Of a stretch of 8,818 nucleotides of DNA, positions 6,247 to 8,818 are shown one piece after another. The notes beneath the pieces are model-generated. The model was not told the DNA's origin. It saw only the letters and a program-made list of their open reading frames with translations, and did not search any database. The stretch is taken from positions 8,935 to 17,752 of the forward strand of contig DPVW01000198.1 in assembly GCA_003529325.1 (NCBI GenBank), given 5' to 3'. The translations under genes were made by a program, and so were the position numbers. This DNA comes from Candidatus Latescibacterota bacterium. Its GTDB lineage: Bacteria; Latescibacterota; UBA2968; UBA8231. Each line of letters opens with the position of its first letter. The stretch's first letter is position 1.

Positions 6247-7071
6247 ATGCCCGAACCACACCGGGGAAAATCCGTCGTCATCACCGGCGCCTCCGCAGGT
6301 CTTGGGGCGGCTCTGGCTCGCGCCTTCGCCGACGCCGGTGCGGGGTTGACCCTGCTGGCTCGCAGGGAGGACGAACTGGGGCAGGTTGCTGAGGACTGTC
6401 GTGCCCGGGGGGCGGAGGTGACCACCGTCATCGGTGACGTAACCCTCGTCGAGGATGGCCGGCGACTGACTGAATGCGCCGTCGCCGCCCACGGCGGTAT
6501 CGACTGTTTGATCGCGAATGCGGGCATGAGCATGTGGGCTCCCTTTGAGGAGGTGACGGATCTGTCTCTGTTCCGCCGATTGCTCGAGGTGAACTATCTC
6601 GGTGCCGTACACTGCGTGCACCCCGCATTGGCGTTTCTGCAACAACGACAGGGTCTGTTTGTCGCCATCTCCTCCATTCAGGGACGACTCGGGGTGCCAA
6701 ACCACACGGGCTACGTCGCCGCCAAACACGCGCTGCAGGGATTCTGCGACACGCTACGCATGGAGCAGGCGAGTCGTGGGGTTCAGGTTCTCACCGTGCT
6801 GCTGCACTGGCTGCGCGGGACCGAGTTGAGGCGCAATGCTTTCGGCGCGGATGGTGAACCCATGGGGGACCGTCGGCGCGGCCACAGCAGCGAGTCGGTA
6901 AGTCTCGAACAAGCCTGCGCGGCGATCCTTGGGGGTGTTGCAAAACGCGAACGGGAACTCGTCATCCCATGGAAGTTGAGAGCCCTTACCAAGTTGCATG
7001 GTTTGCGACCGAGCGCCGCCGAAGCCATCGTGCGTCGCGCCGTAAACAAGCAGGATGAAAAAAGGGAGTGA
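6247..7071 (+). CDS. classical short-chain dehydrogenase, DHRS7B/PexRAP-like
   Basis: A 274-residue classical SDR: cofactor motif TGASAGLG (13-20), GDVT (63-66), NAG (91-93), active-site Asn116, Ser142/Ser143, Tyr156 and Lys160 (GYVAAK). After the usual core, RRNAFGADGEPMG (195-207) and the basic C-terminal tail resemble animal DHRS7B, proposed to reduce acyl/alkyl-DHAP in ether-lipid synthesis. Directly behind an AGPS homologue (8-bp gap), reduction of alkyl-DHAP to alkyl-glycerol-3-phosphate is an attractive role, but the same tail type occurs in many uncharacterised bacterial SDRs. Oddity: where SDRs normally have a PG motif after the sixth strand (such as SPGxVxTE) this one reads LLHWLRGTE (185-193). 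No N-terminal membrane helix, unlike DHRS7B. NADP versus NAD use is not certain; the Arg39-Arg40 after strand two (LARR) favours NADP. The ribosome binding site is weak, suggesting translational coupling. Confidence 0.87.
   Translation: MPEPHRGKSVVITGASAGLGAALARAFADAGAGLTLLARREDELGQVAEDCRARGAEVTTVIGDVTLVEDGRRLTECAVAAHGGIDCLIANAGMSMWAPFEEVTDLSLFRRLLEVNYLGAVHCVHPALAFLQQRQGLFVAISSIQGRLGVPNHTGYVAAKHALQGFCDTLRMEQASRGVQVLTVLLHWLRGTELRRNAFGADGEPMGDRRRGHSSESVSLEQACAAILGGVAKRERELVIPWKLRALTKLHGLRPSAAEAIVRRAVNKQDEKRE
7065..7068 (+). promoter_or_regulatory. ribosome binding site deciding the start of the monooxygenase
   Basis: GGAG (within AAAGGGAG) lies 10 bases before the ATG at 7079, and a second purine stretch AAGAGGAG runs right up to it. 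The earlier in-frame ATG at 7055 has only an abutting AGG and would add MKKGSEEE, which does not look like the family's N-terminus. The 7079 start is preferred. Confidence 0.45.
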
Positions 7072-7078
7072 AGAGGAG

Positions 7079-8149
7079 ATGCAACTCGGACTATTCATGA
7101 TGCCCCTGCACCCGCCGAAAAAAGATCGCACGATCTGTTTCGAGGAGGACATTGAGGCCATTGTGTTGGCCGATGAGCTGGGCTTTTCCGAAGCCTGGAT
7201 CGGTCAGCATCATTCGGTCGCCTGGGAGCCGATTCCTGCGAACGATCTGTTCATCGCCAATCTGTTGCCGCGTACGACCAATATCCGACTGGGCACGGGG
7301 GTATCGATCGTGCCACAACATCACCCAGTCAATATTGCCGTGCGCCTCGCCTTCCTCGATCACCTGTCGCGGGGACGGATCAACTGCGGCTTTGGCCAGG
7401 GCGGTGTGCCCACCGACTGGGGCCTGTTCGACTTGCCGGATCCCAAGACCCAGGGCCTGATGACGGTGGAGGGGATCGAGTTGGTGCTCAAGCTATGGCA
7501 GGAGAAGGCCCCTTTCGACTTTAAAGGGGAGCACTGGCATGTGAAGATTACCGACCCGGTGCCTGAGTTGGGAATCGGTGAACTGCTACAGCCATATCAG
7601 CAACCGCATCCACCGATCGCCATGAGTGTCATCAAGGGTACGTCCATGGCGGCGCGCATGGCCGGGGCGCGTGGTTGGATTCCGATGAGCACAAATCTGG
7701 TGCCCGTGCCGACGGTGGCCGAACACTGGGACACGTACTGCGCCGGAGCACGGGAAGAGAAGCGCGAGGTACCGACGCGGGACATCTGGCGGATCTCTCG
7801 CTCGATATACGTCGGCAGTTCACAAGCAGAAGCCGAACAACATGTCGCCTCGGGAACGACACGTCAGTCCTTCGAGTATCTCATCCAGGTGCTGGGCTCA
7901 CTCGGCCAACTGGGGCTGATGAAGCGGGACCCGAACATGGCGGACTCCGACGTCACACCCGACTACTGCTTAGAGGAGCTCTGCATCGTTGGAGATGTCG
8001 ACTCCGTGACACAGCAGTTGCACGCGTTGCACGGCGAGACGGGTGGTTTTGGCACTCTGCTCATGATCGCCCACGACTGGGACGACGCCGACAAGTGGCG
8101 GGCATCGATGGCTCGACTGGCGAACGAGGTCGTGCCCAGACTCCCATGA
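7079..8149 (+). CDS. luciferase-like (LLM) flavin-dependent monooxygenase
   Basis: This 356-residue protein is a bacterial-luciferase-fold, FMNH2-dependent monooxygenase. Seen: family N-terminus MQLGLFMMPLHPP; ADELGFSEAWIGQHH (31-45), with His44-His45 falling at the same numbers as the catalytic pair of LuxA; NIRLGTGVSIVPQHHPV (68-84); the segment LDHLSRGRINCGFGQGG (93-109); GEHWHV (150-155). The C-terminal helices are the usual ones of the family. It should need a separate flavin reductase, which is not in the window. Substrates in this family range from long-chain aldehydes to terpenes, alkanes and sulfonates; none can be assigned. Being third in a tight operon (7-bp gap) with AGPS and an SDR suggests a lipid or fatty-aldehyde/alcohol substrate, which is inference. 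An alternative start at 7055 would overlap the SDR gene by 17 bp. Confidence 0.9.
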   Translation: MQLGLFMMPLHPPKKDRTICFEEDIEAIVLADELGFSEAWIGQHHSVAWEPIPANDLFIANLLPRTTNIRLGTGVSIVPQHHPVNIAVRLAFLDHLSRGRINCGFGQGGVPTDWGLFDLPDPKTQGLMTVEGIELVLKLWQEKAPFDFKGEHWHVKITDPVPELGIGELLQPYQQPHPPIAMSVIKGTSMAARMAGARGWIPMSTNLVPVPTVAEHWDTYCAGAREEKREVPTRDIWRISRSIYVGSSQAEAEQHVASGTTRQSFEYLIQVLGSLGQLGLMKRDPNMADSDVTPDYCLEELCIVGDVDSVTQQLHALHGETGGFGTLLMIAHDWDDADKWRASMARLANEVVPRLP

Positions 8150-8153
8150 CGGC

Positions 8154-8818
8154 CTAGAAGTTGAAGGGCGCGCGGACCTGAACGCTCCGCTCGGCGGGGG
8201 TGTACCAGCCCTGAGGAGCGTGATCAGAGGTGTGCAGATAACAACGGATACTCACCTGATCGCTGCCTTCGGTGAAGGTAATCAACCGGCTCATGGGCAT
8301 GGTGGTGCGACCGGCGTGATATTTTGACGCGGACGCACAGTTGACGAAGGTGGTATCCCACTTTCGCTCTATATGGGAACGCCCACCGTAGGTGTCATCG
8401 GGGTTCGTGTGGGTGTGGGCGCCGAGCCAGAAGTCGGTGGCACCTTCGTGCGTGCCGAGATATCCCTCGAAGGCCTGAGCATCCGGCTTGTCATCAACGA
8501 AATAGAGGTAGGACGCGCCCTCCGGACCCCCGTCCGGGAAATACCCATGATAGTGGGATTTCCAATCGCCATCCTCGTCTTTGCGGAACCCCTCCCAAGG
8601 GCCGGAGGCGACGGTGGTCTCCTTCAGCATGTGGTGGTGGGCGCTGACGATGATACCGTCCGCATGCGCCTCGACCTGCTGGGTCCACCAACGGAAGGTG
8701 TCGCCCGTGACGGCGCCGGCGGGATAACCGCCCCGCTCGGCGCGGCCCACCGGTGGCCCCCCGTCGTTGCGGTCACTCATGAGCAGAAACAGCAGGTTGC
8801 CGACACGGAACTGGTAAC
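8154..8818 (-). CDS. calcineurin-like metallophosphoesterase, C-terminal part (5' end missing)
   Basis: The frame is open to the right edge, so the gene begins outside the window. The ATG at 8780 is internal: the codons before it read YQFRVGNLLFLL, leading into MSDRND, the usual strand before a metal-binding or catalytic segment. About 220 residues are visible. Metal-ligand motifs, counted from the Met at 8780: SAHHHML (46-52) and LGAHTHT (119-125), the G-H-x-H motif of the calcineurin-like superfamily. The C-terminal domain ends KYHAGRTTMPMSRLITF, followed by a variable tail. The N-terminal D-x-H and GDxxD motifs should be off the edge. Substrate unknown; PhoD-like phosphodiesterase/phosphatase or nuclease activity are all possible. 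It converges with the monooxygenase gene, the two stop codons being only 4 bp apart. Confidence 0.8.
   Translation of the reverse strand, partial: YQFRVGNLLFLLMSDRNDGGPPVGRAERGGYPAGAVTGDTFRWWTQQVEAHADGIIVSAHHHMLKETTVASGPWEGFRKDEDGDWKSHYHGYFPDGGPEGASYLYFVDDKPDAQAFEGYLGTHEGATDFWLGAHTHTNPDDTYGGRSHIERKWDTTFVNCASASKYHAGRTTMPMSRLITFTEGSDQVSIRCYLHTSDHAPQGWYTPAERSVQVRAPFNF

Noticed and set aside
6088..6729. 213-residue minus-strand open frame
   Set aside because: It spans the end of the AGPS gene and the SDR on the opposite strand, both of which are clearly coding.
7055..7078. Earlier start of the monooxygenase (MKKGSEEE extension)
   Set aside because: It has a poor ribosome binding site and a charged extension before the family's normal N-terminus MQLGLFMMPLHPP.

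Overview
This is an ordinary-looking chromosomal window from a fairly GC-rich bacterium. The genes are short and densely packed, and there are no introns, RNA genes, CRISPR arrays or insertion sequences that I can see. The families present (MsbA/MdlA-type ABC exporter, RraA-like aldolase, enolase-superfamily dehydratase, luciferase-like monooxygenase, short-chain dehydrogenase) are common in aerobic Proteobacteria and in marine or soil oligotrophs such as SAR202. Nothing here fixes the phylum, so I leave the taxonomy open.

Layout: (1) 1-835, minus strand: membrane-domain half of an ABC exporter, running off the left edge. It is preceded at 876-891 by a perfect 16-bp TetR-type operator palindrome. 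(2) 1067-2095, plus: an acidic, helix-rich protein I do not recognise. (3) 2278-4289, minus: a two-gene operon of an enolase-superfamily sugar-acid-dehydratase-like enzyme followed by an RraA/HMG-aldolase-like protein. (4) 4394-8149, plus, divergent from (3): a tight three-gene operon of an alkylglycerone-phosphate synthase (AGPS) homologue with an N-terminal membrane anchor, a short-chain dehydrogenase, and a luciferase-like flavin monooxygenase; the gaps are 8 and 7 bp. (5) 8154-8818, minus: C-terminal part of a calcineurin-like metallophosphoesterase, running off the right edge and convergent with the operon.

The most interesting part is region 4. The first enzyme matches eukaryotic peroxisomal AGPS along its whole length, including the N-terminal region that generic GlcD-type oxidases lack. 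AGPS makes the ether bond of ether lipids. The SDR right behind it has a C-terminal half that resembles DHRS7B/PexRAP, which is proposed to carry out the next step (reduction of alkyl/acyl-DHAP). This suggests a compact aerobic bacterial ether-lipid module with an unexplained luciferase-like partner. The acyltransferase that would supply acyl-DHAP and the reductase that would supply fatty alcohol are not in the window.

No gene-free stretch exceeds 300 bases. The largest gaps are 836-1066 (contains the TetR-type operator), 2096-2277 (only weak inverted repeats and a run of eight G) and 4290-4393 (divergent promoter region with a small perfect stem-loop).
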